Shown here in pieces: positions 35,047 to 48,242 of a stretch of 64,000 nucleotides of DNA. The stretch is taken from NCBI GenBank assembly GCA_023231475.1, contig JALJEE010001281.1, forward strand, positions 21,685-85,684, read 5' to 3'. The DNA is from Seison nebaliae (lineage: Eukaryota; Rotifera; Pararotatoria; Seisonacea; Seisonidae). The notes under the pieces were generated by a model, which saw only the letters and a list, made by a program, of their open reading frames with translations, made no database searches and was not told the DNA's origin. Made by a program: the position numbers and the translations under genes. Every line of letters starts with the position of its first letter. The stretch's first letter is position 1.

Positions 35047-38000
35047 ATGATGACGAATATATTAAATGGAATCAAATTCCATAATATAGTTCTATTAATT
35101 TCCATCATTTTCCTCATGACATCAATGAGTGAACGATTATGGCCAGCCATTTATCATCCAGCGGATCGTCCTTATGACAAACTGTTATTGAATGAAAATC
35201 CACTCCAATACTTCGATTTGGGTCAATCATTTCATCATTACGCCAATTCATCCCGACGACCAAAACGATCGATGGAAGAACAATATAAATGTAAAGGAAG
35301 AAGTTGTTATCCGGCGACTGGCGACTTATTGATTGGACGTGAAAAGAATATCATTGCAAGTTCGACTTGTGGCGATGATGGTCCGGAAAGTTATTGTACT
35401 GTTCATTCGTTGAGAGAATCGAATGAAACATGTAAAACGTGTAAAGAAGGCGATCATGCTGTAAAGAATTTAGTTTCCGTTTTGACCGATGATACTGATG
35501 CAACAATGAATCGTGATCCCGTGTCAGATTGGTGGCAATCAGGAAATGATGTTGAACAAGTGAATATAACGATAGATTTTCAAGCGATGTTTCATGTGAC
35601 TCATATTATCATCATATTTCGCACTTTTCGTCCTGCTGCTATGTTCATCGAAAAGTCACGTGATCATGGTAAGAGTTGGGAGAAGATGAGATATTATGCT
35701 GATGATTGTCATCGTCGATATCCTCATATACGTGAAGGTACTCCCAGATATATTGGAGAAGTTGTATGTGATTCCAGATATTCCAATATCGATCCATCAA
35801 CTCGTGGTGAATTGATTTATCGGGCACTTCCTCCCAATCTAATTCATAATCTTCCAATCGGTCAGAAAACTGGTAGACAGAAATTGAATGATGTGTTAAC
35901 GGCCTCACAAATCCGTTTACGATTCGAAAATCTTCATACATTGGGGGATAATCTTCTACAAAGTGGTCGACGGAATTCAAGATCGAAATATTATTACGCA
36001 ATTTATGAAATGGTCGTGCGAGGTAGTTGTACTTGTTTCGGTCATGCGGCTCATTGTCGCGGAGAGAATGTGGATGAACCAATACCAGGAATGGTGTACG
36101 GGAAATGTGCTTGTTCACATAATACAACGGGACCTAATTGTCAGCAATGTATCAACGGTTATCACAAACTACAATGGAGACCTGCATCTCAATATTCTCC
36201 GTTTATTTGTGAAAAATGTCAATGTAACAATCATACAGCTAATTGTCATTTCGACGAACAATTATTTGCTCGTAGTCGAAATGTTGATGGAGGACATTGT
36301 GATAATTGTAAGGATAATACGGAAGGAGTGCATTGTCAATCATGCAAAAACGGTTTCTTTCATGATCCATCACTCTCAATCTTCCATAAAAATTCATGTC
36401 AAAGTTCACCTTTTCTTTTCCTTAATTAGTCTCATATTTAATTTCTTAATTGTCATATTTTATTTCTTAGAATGTCAATGTGATCCGAGAGGTTCAATTC
36501 GTGGGAGATATTGTGCGGCTGAAGAAGATAAAGAGAATAACATAGAAGCAGGAAAATGTTTTTGTAATCGATTCGTCTCAGGAAAGAATTGTGACGAATG
36601 TATGGACGGATATTACAATTTGAGTCGCGAACACGAATACAGTTGTTTACAATGTCAATGTAACCGATTGGGTACGGTCGATCAGATCTGTGACAAGAAT
36701 TTCGGTCGTTGTCTCTGCAACACGAATGTCACAGGTGAATTGTGTGACCAATGTAAAGTTGGAATATTCATATAAATTCTCTTCATTCAATAATTTCCTC
36801 TAGAAAAATTTCTATTCATTAGAATCAGGATGTAAACCATGTGAATGTGATGTAGATGGTTCGACGAGTGCTGAATGTGATTCGGTTACTGGTCAATGTA
36901 TATGTAAACCGTTCATGAGCGGAAGACAATGTAATGTCCCATTACCAGGATATTATTGTCCGTATGCTGATGTCATCACGCACAATTCTTTATTAGCGAA
37001 ACATATGGGAGTTCGTTCTCTTTAAACAAACTAATCGATATTGATATTTTCTTCTTTCTCAGAATGTGAAAACAGACGAACAGAATTTCATATTCGAATC
37101 GTACAAATCACGAATGAGTAATCGCGGTTATCAACTAGTTTATGGTCAATCGGAATTGATATTCAATATCGATAATATCCCAAAAAGTGGTTTCTATCGA
37201 TTAGCGATTCGATATCGGATTAATGTTAGTTCGTCATTAAAACAGGAATTATTGATGGGAATTTCTTTAATCAATTTTTAGTCGAGAAAAAATTGGGAGA
37301 ATATTAAAATCAGAATTATTCGGCCTAATTCCAGAGAACCGACTCCATGTAATCACGTGAAGAAGAATGAAGATAAATGGAAAATAAATTTGTCGAACGG
37401 TTTCCTTCTTAATCATTCATTGCAGTATCATTTTCATATCATTTTTTAAAGAAAATTATTATGTTTTGATGGAGAACGAAGTATGTTTCATTACCAAACA
37501 ATCGTATCAGGTATCTCTCGAATTTCCCGAAGTGGAAGATGATGATTCGGAATATCATCAATCCACTGCCATTATAGATTCAGTTAGACATATTTCTCTA
37601 TCTATCTCTCATACTTTTTTGATTTATGTAACTATTTTCAGTTGCTCGTTTTGCCCAGTGAGAGGAGTGCCACACTATTCAGAACACAACCGCAATTATT
37701 CGAAACGTTTAATGAACTGAAATGTATGGAACATTTTGCCGATCCTCTACGAACGACTGTACCACAGAAATGTCTGAGATTTGTTTGTAGTCTCTATTTT
37801 ACGATGTACGAACATCCATTAAGTTTCCTTCATCTCTCAATCTCTACTCTCAATTAATCATTTATATGATCTTTCCAGAATGCAATTGCCATCCACAAGG
37901 TTCACATACGATGGAATGTGATCCGTATGGCGGCCAGTGTCATTGTAAAGATAATATTGGCGAAAGAGATTGTCGTATGTGTGTCTATGGATACTTCAAT

Positions 38001-41000
38001 TTTTCACCATATGGATGTCAAGGTTAGTGAGAGATTAATCATATTCGTCTTCATTTATTATTCGATTTTGAATAGCTTGCAATTGTCATGCTTCTGGTTC
38101 GTTATCGAAGCAATGTAATCCACATACGGGCAAGTGTAGTTGCGGACGTGATATTGAAGGTGACAAATGTAAAAAGTGTCGAAAAGGAACATGGGGATTT
38201 CCTTCATGTCGTGCATGTATGTGCAACGGACATGCATTAGAATGTAGCGAGGAGAATGGTGAATGTACCAATTGTGATGGTAACACGAAAGGGAAACATT
38301 GTGAATTTTGTATCGATAATCATTTCGGTGCACCTACCAGTGGGAGTAATTGTGAGACATGTATGTGTCCGGGTGCACCGGAATCTGGTAGATATTATGC
38401 ATTCGGTTGTCAATTGGATTTACATCATCGACGAGCTATTTGTAATTGTTTGCCCGGTTATCGTGGAGATCGTTGTCAAGTTAATTTCACTAATTCATTT
38501 CAATTACTCTCATTTCAACATTTCCATTTGAAGGACTGTGATGTGGCACATTATCGAGATAAAAACATTTGTCGTCGATGTGAATGTAATAACAATATCG
38601 ATCCGATATCAGAGAGTGCTTGTGATTCTACAACTGGAACTTGTCTCGCTTGTCTTTATCATACCGCCGGTGTTCAATGTGAACGATGTGAACGAGGCTA
38701 TTTCGGTTCGGCCATCGAAAGAACCTGCACCGAATGTAGTTGTTCAGCTGCGGGAACAGTTAATCGAGATCCATTGAATTGTGATCATAATACAGGACAA
38801 TGTGAATGTATGGTTAATGTGAAGGGACGACAATGTGATCGTTGTGAAATGGGATATTATGGAATTTATAGTTTCGAAGGATGTAAAGCTTGTGAATGTG
38901 ATCCGGTAGGTTCGGTTGATGAAAATTGTGATTCCGTTAGTCATTTTATTTCCTCTTCCTTTCATTTTCATATTCTCTATCAGATCACAGGACAATGTCG
39001 TTGTCGAGAAGGTTATGGTGGAGACAAGTGTAATGAGTGTCCTGAAATTCATTATGGCACAGCTCCGAATTGTCAATTATGTAATTGTCATCCTGATGGT
39101 TCTCTCCATCAAAGGTTTCTTCATTTCACTATCATTCTCTTCCAATCATCTCTATTCGTCAGTTGTGATAAGAATACTGGTGAATGTAAATGTCGAGAAG
39201 GTGTGGCTGGTTATCGTTGTGATCGATGTGATCGTGGAACTACCGGCGATCTACCATATTGTTCTCCATGTGGCGAATGTTTCGATCAATGGGATAAAAA
39301 AATTAAAATTTTACAACGTTACTGCATTCTAATAGAATTGTTCTAATAGAATTATTTTAATCATTTTTTCTTATAGGAAACGTGAATGAATTAGATGAAA
39401 AAACTTCATCAAAAGAATTACCCGAATCTTCTCCATTCGCACTCAAATTGAATGCATTGAAGAAGGATTTGGAAAGAGTGAAATTTTGGGAGAATACAGT
39501 AAATTTTTCTATTAGCGATGCAACCAAACGATTTGATGGTTTGAACAAGACTTACACAGCTTTAAAAGAGGAAGCAGACGAATATTTATATGAAAAGAAT
39601 GGAATAAGGAAAGAACTGGAGAAATTGAGTGAGAAGGTGGATAATGATATTACGAATAAATTCAATGAGGAACATGTGGATGATATTAAGAAGGATGTAC
39701 GATATATTTCATATACGAATTATCATAAATCGAGTGAAATCGCCATGAATCTGCGTCGGGGAATTGAAGAGAAACGATTGAAAACATTAGAAGTTGCAAA
39801 GAAGTCGCACGACCTCTCCGAACATTATGGGAAGGATATAGCACTGAAAACTGTCGATTATTCTCAACAATTCGATCGTTTAGAACAGAATATTGCATCG
39901 AAATCAAACAAGACAATTGGAACGAAAAATGAATTGATCAATTTGAGTAATAAAGTTCGAATTTATTTCTAACAAATTTTCATTTCTCAAATTTCCCAAA
40001 AACAGATTTGTTCCAGTAACGAAACTCAATATGATTGTGAGACGATTACGTCGAATTGTGGGAGTTTATCCTGCTCATCCAGTTGTTCTCTCAGTCAATG
40101 TGAGGGAGGATTACCGAGTTACATATCTCGACTCAAATCCTTCAAAAATATGAACGAAGATTTATTGGAAGATTTGGAGAAGAAGTTGACTGAAGAACAA
40201 CAATCCAATATCGATTGTCGACGACCATTAGATGATATTAAATACAAAAATGACGTTTCATTAAACCATTTGAATGATATTGATGGAAAGATCGAGAATC
40301 TTCTCAATCTCACATCATCGATAAAAGACAAAGTGGAAAAAGTGAAAGAAGAGAATGTGCAAACGTCCCGACCAACCATTGACAAGATCTCCATGATTCT
40401 TACCAAAAATTTCAATCAGCCAATTGAGAACGTGAAGAAAATGAAAGAGAAGATTGGTGAGGATTCAGCTAAAGCAACCGTATCCAATACGATGGAAGAC
40501 ACGAGATATAAAATGTATCTCGCCAAATACAACAACGACAAAGGAGAAGAATATTTGTTCGTCTTTTTTCTTCCTCACACACTTTCATTCAATCCTCTAG
40601 AAATAAAGTTGTTAATAACAAAGAGAAATTGAATAATATCAGTGAAACGACGGAAGAAATTAGAGAAGAATTCGACGAACAGAAAGAACACGTCTCGGCT
40701 GTTCTAGGGAAAGTGTCGAATGATGAGCAATCGACAAATGTTTCCTTTTCTTGTTTTTAACGAAAAATTTCAAATATTTCCTTCTCATTAAGATTCGAGA
40801 AATGATATTAAATCATCAACAAGAATCGGCTTCTCTCACTCGCAAAGTCGAAGATTTGAAACGGAAAGTCACCCTACTGAAAAGAGATAAAGGAATCATC
40901 GCGAAGAATACCGTTACTTCTCAATCATCCATGGACAACACAGGAAAAGTAACGGAACAACTAAATAATGTTCATATTTCATTTAAACATTTCTCATTAT

Positions 41001-41401
41001 AATTCTTTCCAATTTAGGATATGGAAGAAACGGAAGAAAATTTGAGTAAAACGTTTGGATTGTTTGGAGAGAAGAGAAGAGACGTTCAACCGATTCGAAC
41101 GAAAATTAATTTGTTAAGGAAAAATTTCGTTCGAGTTAAAGAGAATTACGAGAGTTGGCTACAGAAAATTACGGGTTAGTTTCCATAAAAAACTTCTATA
41201 TGAAAAAAATGTTTAAACAAATTTTAAAAAAATCTTCTAAATTCAATTTGTCAATTTGCAGATTATAAGAAGAATTTCCATGAAAATTCCAAACATATGG
41301 AACGGAATAAAGTGAATTATCAGAATTTAATTGATCGAGCAAAGAATGCGAATGAGATCATCTCAAGTAAACTACTTCGAACGGAATGTGAAGCTAAATG
41401 A
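35047..41401 (+). CDS. LanB1: Laminin subunit beta (complete, 18 coding exons)
   Basis: Exons: 35047-36403, 36471-36757, 36804-37010, 37063-37224, 37282-37399, 37452-37582, 37642-37822, 37879-38022, 38076-38479, 38534-38935, 38984-39114, 39163-39317, 39377-39954, 40006-40556, 40601-40739, 40793-40969, 41018-41174, 41262-41401; 1,806 residues with every phase consistent (LAMB1 is about 1,786). Order: signal peptide, laminin N-terminal domain (about 65-320), EGF-like LE repeats, laminin IV-B domain (starting GYYCPYADV), a second LE block, CGECFDQWD, then the coiled coil with the beta knob (CGSLSCSSSC near 1,430) and a C-terminal cysteine (1803) that would pair with gamma. The protein is a basement-membrane component. 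All 17 introns are 44-87 nt and start GTT. The first in-frame ATG is 35047. A second frame stays open to 41522 beyond the stop but is not needed. Confidence 0.97.
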
Positions 41402-41685
41402 GAAATGGGAGGAATCTTTGAATATTTCTGTAAATAAAACGTTTTTCCAACCTGTCCACAATCCAACCAACTTATTTAACTGTGACGATGAATTGAAAGA
41501 TATTTATGAATCAGTCGATTAAACGATTCCGAGTGATTGAGTCAATTTCATTTCAATTCACAAATTAACAAATATGAAAACCTAAAATTTCTTCCATTTC
41601 AGGAAAAGATTTTATATCAACTTCTCTCCCCCTCTCTTTCTCTCTCTCTATCTCCAAAACAATCCAATTCTCTGAGATGAAATCA

Positions 41686-41691
41686 AATAAA
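41686..41691 (+). terminator. Poly(A) signal of laminin beta
   Basis: AATAAA 285 nt after the laminin stop. It lies only 34 bp from the inverted AATAAA of the converging KRI1 gene. Confidence 0.6.
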
Positions 41692-41724
41692 CAATTGGTG
41701 AGAATTTGAAATGAACAAAAAGCA

Positions 41725-41730
41725 TTTATT
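41725..41730 (-). terminator. Poly(A) signal of KRI1
   Basis: AATAAA on the minus strand, 14 nt after the KRI1 stop codon. Confidence 0.55.
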
Positions 41731-41743
41731 AGAAATGATAATA

Positions 41744-43983
41744 TTAATCATTCGATTTATATTTTTGAAAACGTCGATATCGATCCGCGTTAATTCCATA
41801 AGCCGATAATCGATCATCCGTAATTTTTAATCGATTTTTCGAATTTGATTTGAAATTTTTCTCTTTTTTCTTCTTTTCTTTTTTTCTCGAATTATCCTCA
41901 TTCATCTTTATTCCATTTTCTTCTTCCATTCTACTTCTTTTTAATAAAATCTTTTCATCTTCTTCTTTCTCATCATCATCATCATCAACAACAACTTTCT
42001 TCTCCATCTCTTCATCATTCACTTCCGATGATTCAACTTTCTTCTTATGATGTCGTTTTCTCTTCTTTTTCTTCTTCTTTTCGCTTGTCGTTTCAGATTC
42101 TTCTGCTATAATTCTGAGAAAAAAAATTTTTTAACAAAATTAGAAAAAAGTTTTAAGAAATTGAATACCAAAAAATATTTTGAGGAAAAAGTTTTGAGAA
42201 AGAAATTTGAAATAACTTTTCGGCAATTTTAGTTTCAATTTCTTCCTCTTTATTTTCATTTTCTGCCTTATTTCCATTCTCTTCTTCTTCTTCTTCTTCA
42301 ACGAATAGTGATGGAAGTAATCGTTTCTTCAACTTCAAATTTTTACTTTTTTCTTCATATTGTCGCTTCTCATTCAGTTCGATATGTTTGGAACTAAAAA
42401 TAATTAAAGTTGAAATAATTTAAAGACACGAACGTTGATCTGGTGGATTTCTTCAAAGATACCCAACCATTCAATTCTTTATCGTTGGCCAAAAGAATCT
42501 GAAAGAACGAAATTTGAATTGATATTATTTTTATTATTTATTTTATTATCTAAAAATGAACTTCTTCGATCGTCAAACCATAAGTGCTGGGAAGAACTGG
42601 CCGATATTTGAAATTACTTTTCTCTTCGGTTTTTTCCTTCACATTCTCAAATTCTTCAATTAATTTAACAGTTCTATCGTCTTCTTTCAATTTTGAGGAA
42701 TGTTTCTCAAGAAACTTCTCGTCTTCTTCCACTTTATTTTCTGCTTTCAATTTTTTCTCTAATTTCTTTTCTTCAATTGTCAAATTTTTCTTTTTCTTCT
42801 TCTTCTTGGTTTCTTCTTTTGCAACCGATTCGTATTCATCATAATCGATATCATCAATATCGGAAAAAACTGGTTTTTGTTCGTCATCCACATTCTCACT
42901 TTTGTTCTTATTTAAATAATAATTGTCATCAAATAATCGTTCCATTAATTGATCGTGTTTGTCTGAATCGAAATCGCCATCCAAATCATCGATTTCTAAA
43001 GGAATGGAATTCAGACCGGAATTCTGTTGAATATTTTCGATCTTCGTCATCAATTCCTTCCGTTTCAACGTTCGCAATCTTTTCATTTCTTCTTTCATCT
43101 TCTTTTGTTCATCATAAATCTTCTTCTTTTTCTCTTTTCGTTTTTCCGCACGATTCTTATTCTCTTGGCGGAGCGAATCGGCCACGTCTCTCGAATGTTT
43201 CTCAATTTCATCACCATCTTCTTCTTCATGTCGATAATTATATTGATATTCGAATGTTTCTTGTTTTTCCAATTCAGCTTCGTCATCTGATGCCGTCACT
43301 AAATTGACGTTAGTAAATCGTTCATTATCATCATCTTCATCATTTCCATCATCCTCATCATCATCATTGTCTTCGTTTTCTAAATATTTTCTATCTTTGA
43401 TATATTTGTGTAAGAAGAATTGATCGTCTGTTAAAATTTCCTTTAATTTCTCTTCATCTTCATCAACTTCATTTCCATCTTCATCTTCAGATTCCATTTT
43501 CTTCTTTATTAATAAATCGTCATCATCTTTTTCTTCTTCTTCTACCAATTGATGAAACTTTTTCAAATCTTTTTTCTTTTTCGAATTATATGATTCTGAT
43601 GAAACTTCTTTCTCATCTTCTTCATTCTTCAATAATTGTTCTCGATGATAATCGTGAATACGTAATGGTTTCTCTTTCTTCTTCTCCAACATCTTCTTCT
43701 CTTTTTTCTTTGAAAAATAATTATCTTTCTTTTTCAATAACGTTTGATCTCTTCGAATAATCTTCTCATGCAACGACAACAACAAACGATCATCTCCTTC
43801 TTCGATTGAACTAGCATTGTCGGATGATGAAGCGGAATCGGAATCTCCATATTTTGTTTTCAGACGACTCAATTCTTCTTTCTCTCTCGAATTCTCATAA
43901 TATTTCGCATATGATTTATTTATTTGGATTTTCGAATCTTTGTCTGATTCATCTTCACGATCATCAAACAGTTTCTTCATCAT
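41744..43983 (-). CDS. KRI1: KRI1-family ribosome biogenesis factor
   Basis: Four exons (42562-43983, 42498-42434, 42217-42393, 41744-42113) give 677 residues. Family markers are the coiled basic segment RLRTLKRKELMTKIENIQ, DLDGDFDSDKHDQLMERLFDDNYY, YRPVLPSTYGLTIEE followed across the first intron by ILLANDKELNGWVSLKK, and the C-terminal SAYGINADRYRRFQKY. KRI1 is a nucleolar protein needed for 40S subunit assembly with KRR1. The protein is extremely rich in Lys, Glu and Asp, as is usual for the family. Introns are 63, 40 and 103 nt, all starting GTT. It converges with laminin beta. Confidence 0.93.
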
Positions 43984-46116
43984 ATATTCGAATGAAACTG
44001 AATTAATTTCCCATCAAAACTATCCACATTTTTATTAGACTACTCATTTAAATTCTTTCTCCTTTTAAATTTTTTTAAATTAAAATTTTTCTTATTTCAT
44101 TTCTTTCAAACAGATACCGAAGAAGATTTGAAAGAATTGAAAATAATTTAAAACTGAAAGTTCAAACTGAATTTTTTTGAAAAAACATAGAAAATTCGGT
44201 TAAGATTTTGAAGAAAACTTAAAAGTGCCAAATGGTGTTTGAAGGAAAATTGGAAGTTCCGATTGAATTTTGGAGAAAAACTAAAAATGGCGATAAAGGA
44301 AAACGTGAATTTTGATTGGCATAATAATTTGGGGAAGTTTGATAATGTTGCCTTCCGGTCGTATGGGAACGAATCACCGTGTTAATGTCCATTTTAATGA
44401 CGTAATTCGTAGGAGGCAGGAATAAGTAGAAGTAATAAAACGGATATTAAGGATTTTCTTAGGAAATGTTATTCGACTAATAATTATCATATTTCTGAAT
44501 GTTTCATTCGTTCTCATGGAATTTTCAACGTTAATGTCAACTGTATAATGGGATTTCAGTAGTCTGTCATTGTCGATCGATCTAATCATGTACTGTTTAT
44601 TATTCATCGGAATTAACCTTAACATTCCAACTTGCACATGAACATGTGGAGTCTAATAATTATTATTCAACCATATTCTTCCAATCCCAATACTCCACTC
44701 TTCAGAAACGAAGTAAGACTCACTTCACTCGATTGATGGAGTTACGACGACTAACAATAGTTGACTTCCATTGACTATTAAAGATTAACATGGACATAAA
44801 GCGCAGATTGTCGGGAGCAATCGGGAAGAATGAGGAACGTTTAAATAATCGGTTCGTTAGAGAGAAGACATTCAACTTCTTCCTTTCCTTCAACTTTTTA
44901 TACTAGTACATAGTTGTATTTTTCTTTTATTGTATTGTACATTGTTGTGGTGAAGTTCATATGTAAAAGAATGAGGAGGAGAGGGATGAAGGTCACTTTC
45001 ATCCAATTTGAAATGAATAAGTGAATTCTATTCCGAATTACTACCGAATTCCTTTACAATTTCCTTTCTCCTTCTTCCAATCAACTAACAACTAACAACA
45101 ATAATAATACGATAACAAGGGATGATGAAGGAGAATGACATAAGAAACATTTTTTTTTCCTTTTTGAAATAACAGACGACGACAACAACACGACGAGAAC
45201 GAAAAAGAATAATGAGGATAAATTTTTTTTCATCCGAAGGAAACGTTTCTGAATAGTAAATATTTGCGGAGGTAAAACAAAAACGAAGTTTATTCGCGCT
45301 AAACTTCTCTTATTTTTCAATTGGATTGCTACATTCATTTTCATCAAAAAACTCTTCATGTTCTACTAAATTCTCCTATCCATTTACTTCCTCCAATGTT
45401 CGCGAGGCGATAAGAGCGTCATGAGAAGAGAAGCCATTGTTGTCGTATTATTAGAAATTTGAGGGGAGGACGAATATTACATAAATTATTTTCTTCTTCT
45501 GTTTTCACCTTCACCTCTTTCGTGTCGGTCCATTAATTACTTAATTCGATTCTACACGTGCTATCGGAGAAAGTTGGACGGAATCGGTCATTCTTTTCGA
45601 GAAATGGAAGGGCGTTATCCAGAAGAAGAAACTTTAAGTCATTTCTCTCAATTTATTTGATTGATGAACTAATTATTGTCATATTTCTAAGAGTTCACTT
45701 TATTCTTCTAGAATTATTGTTCATTCATTTTCATTCCATTTACATTCTATTCAATTAATTAAATCTAATTCTCCACAAGCATCAAATTTCAATCAACTTA
45801 ATTCAATTGAAGAGAAAATTTAATTTTAATAAAAATTCTCAATTTATATTTTAAAATGATTAAAAATGGAAATTAGATTTTTTAGTTTTCAGAAACAATT
45901 TCTATAATCCTTCAGACATCTTCATATTCATTTTAAATTCTCCCAAAAAAATTGCCAAAAAAATTTAATTTTCTGATTAATCGAATTATGGAATGTTGAG
46001 AAATCGAATAAATCTTTAGAAATTGGTGAGAACAAACGAAAATGAATGAGAGAATTCTTCTCTCAAAAGAAATTCCACAATAAACTAATAATTTCTCTAG
46101 TTTTGTTTAAAAGAGA
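43984..46116. other. Spacer between divergent KRI1 and PP1-motif genes
   Basis: 2.1 kb of AT-rich sequence with no supported gene. A Ser/Leu-rich minus frame at 45081-45359 lacks domain features. It presumably carries both promoters. Confidence 0.45.
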
Positions 46117-47391
46117 ATGAATCATTCTACTCATATGTCGAAGAATGATGATATTGAGAAGATCATCGAGAAATACAATGACTATTCTCTTTGGCTAAGG
46201 AAATATCGTCATTTATTCTTAAAATCAGCTACTCCAATTCCAACAATTAAGAATCTCCATCAGAATCCCAGTCAACTTCATCGTTTCAATTCTTTTAATA
46301 ATCAGAATAAACGAAGATCATCTTCTATTGTACATTGTAACAATCAACATGAACAACAACAACAACAGAATTCTTATCAAACTGATTTTTCTTCATCAGA
46401 TCATTCTCGTCATTTATCGACATTGCCAAATGCCTCTGTCACATCATCGATTACCACATCGGGAAATAATTATAGAAATTCATTTTTTCCATATAAACCA
46501 CCAATCTCACATAATTCCCGAACGGGATTGATGACGAATAAAAACCGTTCAAAATCCGTTCATCATAATCGTCAAATCTATATTAACGATACATTCAATC
46601 CACATCCACAATCCACTCAATTTAAACGAAAGAACAGTAAAGATCGTTCGTCTACACACAAATTCCAATTTAATGGTGTCGAATCGTCCAACAAATTATT
46701 GGAAGTTATCGAAAAACGTAAATTAGAAATGAAAGATAATAATCGACGTCGATACAAGACGAAACGTGATCAACGTTCAACTCATACAGTTATGGAACAA
46801 ATTAGGAATCAATATATTTATGACACAAATAAAATTAACGATACGAATCGATATCGGAAGAACGTGAGTATGTGGAATAGTTTTCAATTCCAACGAGATA
46901 ATCTTGGAACAGCCGATAGCACCGTTGGAAAATTATCATCGCCCAGATCTTCTATTTCTTCCGCCGCCTCCAACACTAATAAAATACAGTCATCATTCTC
47001 AAAATCGAATCCTAATATCGGTGTGGAAAACCGTTCAAATCTCCCCAACATATCGAGAGATGTTGGCGGGAAAACGGCAAAGAAACGTGTCAACTTTCTC
47101 ACTGGCAATAAAGCGGAAAACCAAAAATTATCTTTAAATTATTGTCAGTCTGCACATCCAACCAGTAAACGCCAAATAAAATCTATTTTGAAAACATGTG
47201 GCTCGGTCGACTCATCGTCATCATTTCCCGTCACTTACAATTTACCTTCGTCCAAAATTCCGCAAGTTGATGAAACATCGAACGGTGATTATTTGGATGA
47301 AGCTTATCCAATTATCAAATTTAGTGCGAACATTAATGAAACCATAGCTCCGACTTATACTGATTCGATGATCGAAATATGGAAAACTTAA
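46117..47391 (+). CDS. Disordered basic protein with candidate PP1-docking motifs
   Basis: A single exon of 424 residues from ATG 46117. The protein is Ser/Asn/Arg-rich with a poly-Gln run near residue 80 and no membrane segments or folded domain. An N-terminal helix (IEKIIEKYNDYSLWLRKYRHLF) is the only structured-looking part. Near the C-terminus, KRVNF (323-327) fits the RVxF consensus and SILK (356-359) is an exact SILK motif; both are docking sites for protein phosphatase 1. If functional, it would be a PP1 regulatory or targeting subunit. The usual order is SILK before RVxF, reversed here. I do not recognise an orthologue. Confidence 0.7.
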   Translation: MNHSTHMSKNDDIEKIIEKYNDYSLWLRKYRHLFLKSATPIPTIKNLHQNPSQLHRFNSFNNQNKRRSSSIVHCNNQHEQQQQQNSYQTDFSSSDHSRHLSTLPNASVTSSITTSGNNYRNSFFPYKPPISHNSRTGLMTNKNRSKSVHHNRQIYINDTFNPHPQSTQFKRKNSKDRSSTHKFQFNGVESSNKLLEVIEKRKLEMKDNNRRRYKTKRDQRSTHTVMEQIRNQYIYDTNKINDTNRYRKNVSMWNSFQFQRDNLGTADSTVGKLSSPRSSISSAASNTNKIQSSFSKSNPNIGVENRSNLPNISRDVGGKTAKKRVNFLTGNKAENQKLSLNYCQSAHPTSKRQIKSILKTCGSVDSSSSFPVTYNLPSSKIPQVDETSNGDYLDEAYPIIKFSANINETIAPTYTDSMIEIWKT

Positions 47392-48242
47392 TTTAACGTA
47401 TTCTATCCTCCACTCGCTCTCCCATTTTCAATCTTCATTTTGTAAAGGATTTTTATTGAATAGTTGGCAATCTACATTATATATTTCTCCAACAATTTCT
47501 TTACACATCGATTTCCTCATCGTTCATTTCTATCGATATTAATCACTTTATCAATCTCCCAACAAAACTATTCGTAAATTTTAATAAAATTTGTAGATAA
47601 TTATTTTACCGTTCAAACCGTATTGAATATTTCTGAATGATACTGATATTAATGTGAAGTAGTTAAATTTGAGATAATATAAGTTTTCTAAATTTCCGAT
47701 TATCATCATTATTGATAGATATTATTGAATGGGAGATCGATTATTCGAAACTTTTAGAAGAAAATTGATGGTCAATTGACCAGTGAGAAGGGAAATGAAA
47801 TGAAGAAATGAAAATTGAAAAAAAAGTATTTTGAGAAATTTGAAGGAAAATTGAGCGCAAAAAGTTCAAACTGAACAATAGGAAATGAGAAATTTGGAAA
47901 AAATTTGAGAAGATAATGAATGAAATTGTGACACGTCAACTTAATATTGATGAGTCGTTTGTTTGATATAAAAGCGAAGAATTTCTAATTAGAATTTCAT
48001 TTAGTTTTTCCTTCATCTAGAATTAGTAGTTCACATTTAGTAGTAGCAATTTCAATTCATCTTTAGCAAGTAGAAAATACCAGTAGACAAATTCTTTTCT
48101 TTTTAACAATTCGTAGTAATATTTTATTCATCCTACTAGTAGTTTACGTAAAGTAATCCAGTTGAGTTTAGTATTTTCTTTCCATTTCAACTAATTCTCA
48201 TTGAACTTCAATTCAATTCTCCATCCAACCTTCATTAGGAAA
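47392..48242. other. Spacer with beta-tubulin promoter and 5' UTR
   Basis: Contains the TATA/initiator pair at 47967-48003 and a 5' UTR of about 240 nt with repeated AGTAGT-like trinucleotides. A 5' UTR intron ending at CATTAG just before the ATG is possible but unproven. Confidence 0.5.
47967..48003 (+). promoter_or_regulatory. TATA box and initiator of beta-tubulin
   Basis: TATAAAAG at 47967-47974 and an arthropod-type initiator TCATTT with its A at 47999. The spacing is 32 nt, matching a focused RNA polymerase II promoter. Confidence 0.65.

Noticed and set aside
41331-41522. Alternative laminin C-terminus in another frame
   Set aside because: The in-frame reading to 41401 preserves all splice phases and ends with the expected near-terminal cysteine. 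The other frame would need an unsupported extra splice.
42584-43307. Phe/Ser-rich plus-strand frames opposite KRI1
   Set aside because: They mirror the Lys/Glu-rich KRI1 codons and have no independent features.
45081-45359. Minus-strand Ser/Leu-rich frame upstream of the PP1-motif gene
   Set aside because: Low-complexity content, no homology and no clear splice or poly(A) context.
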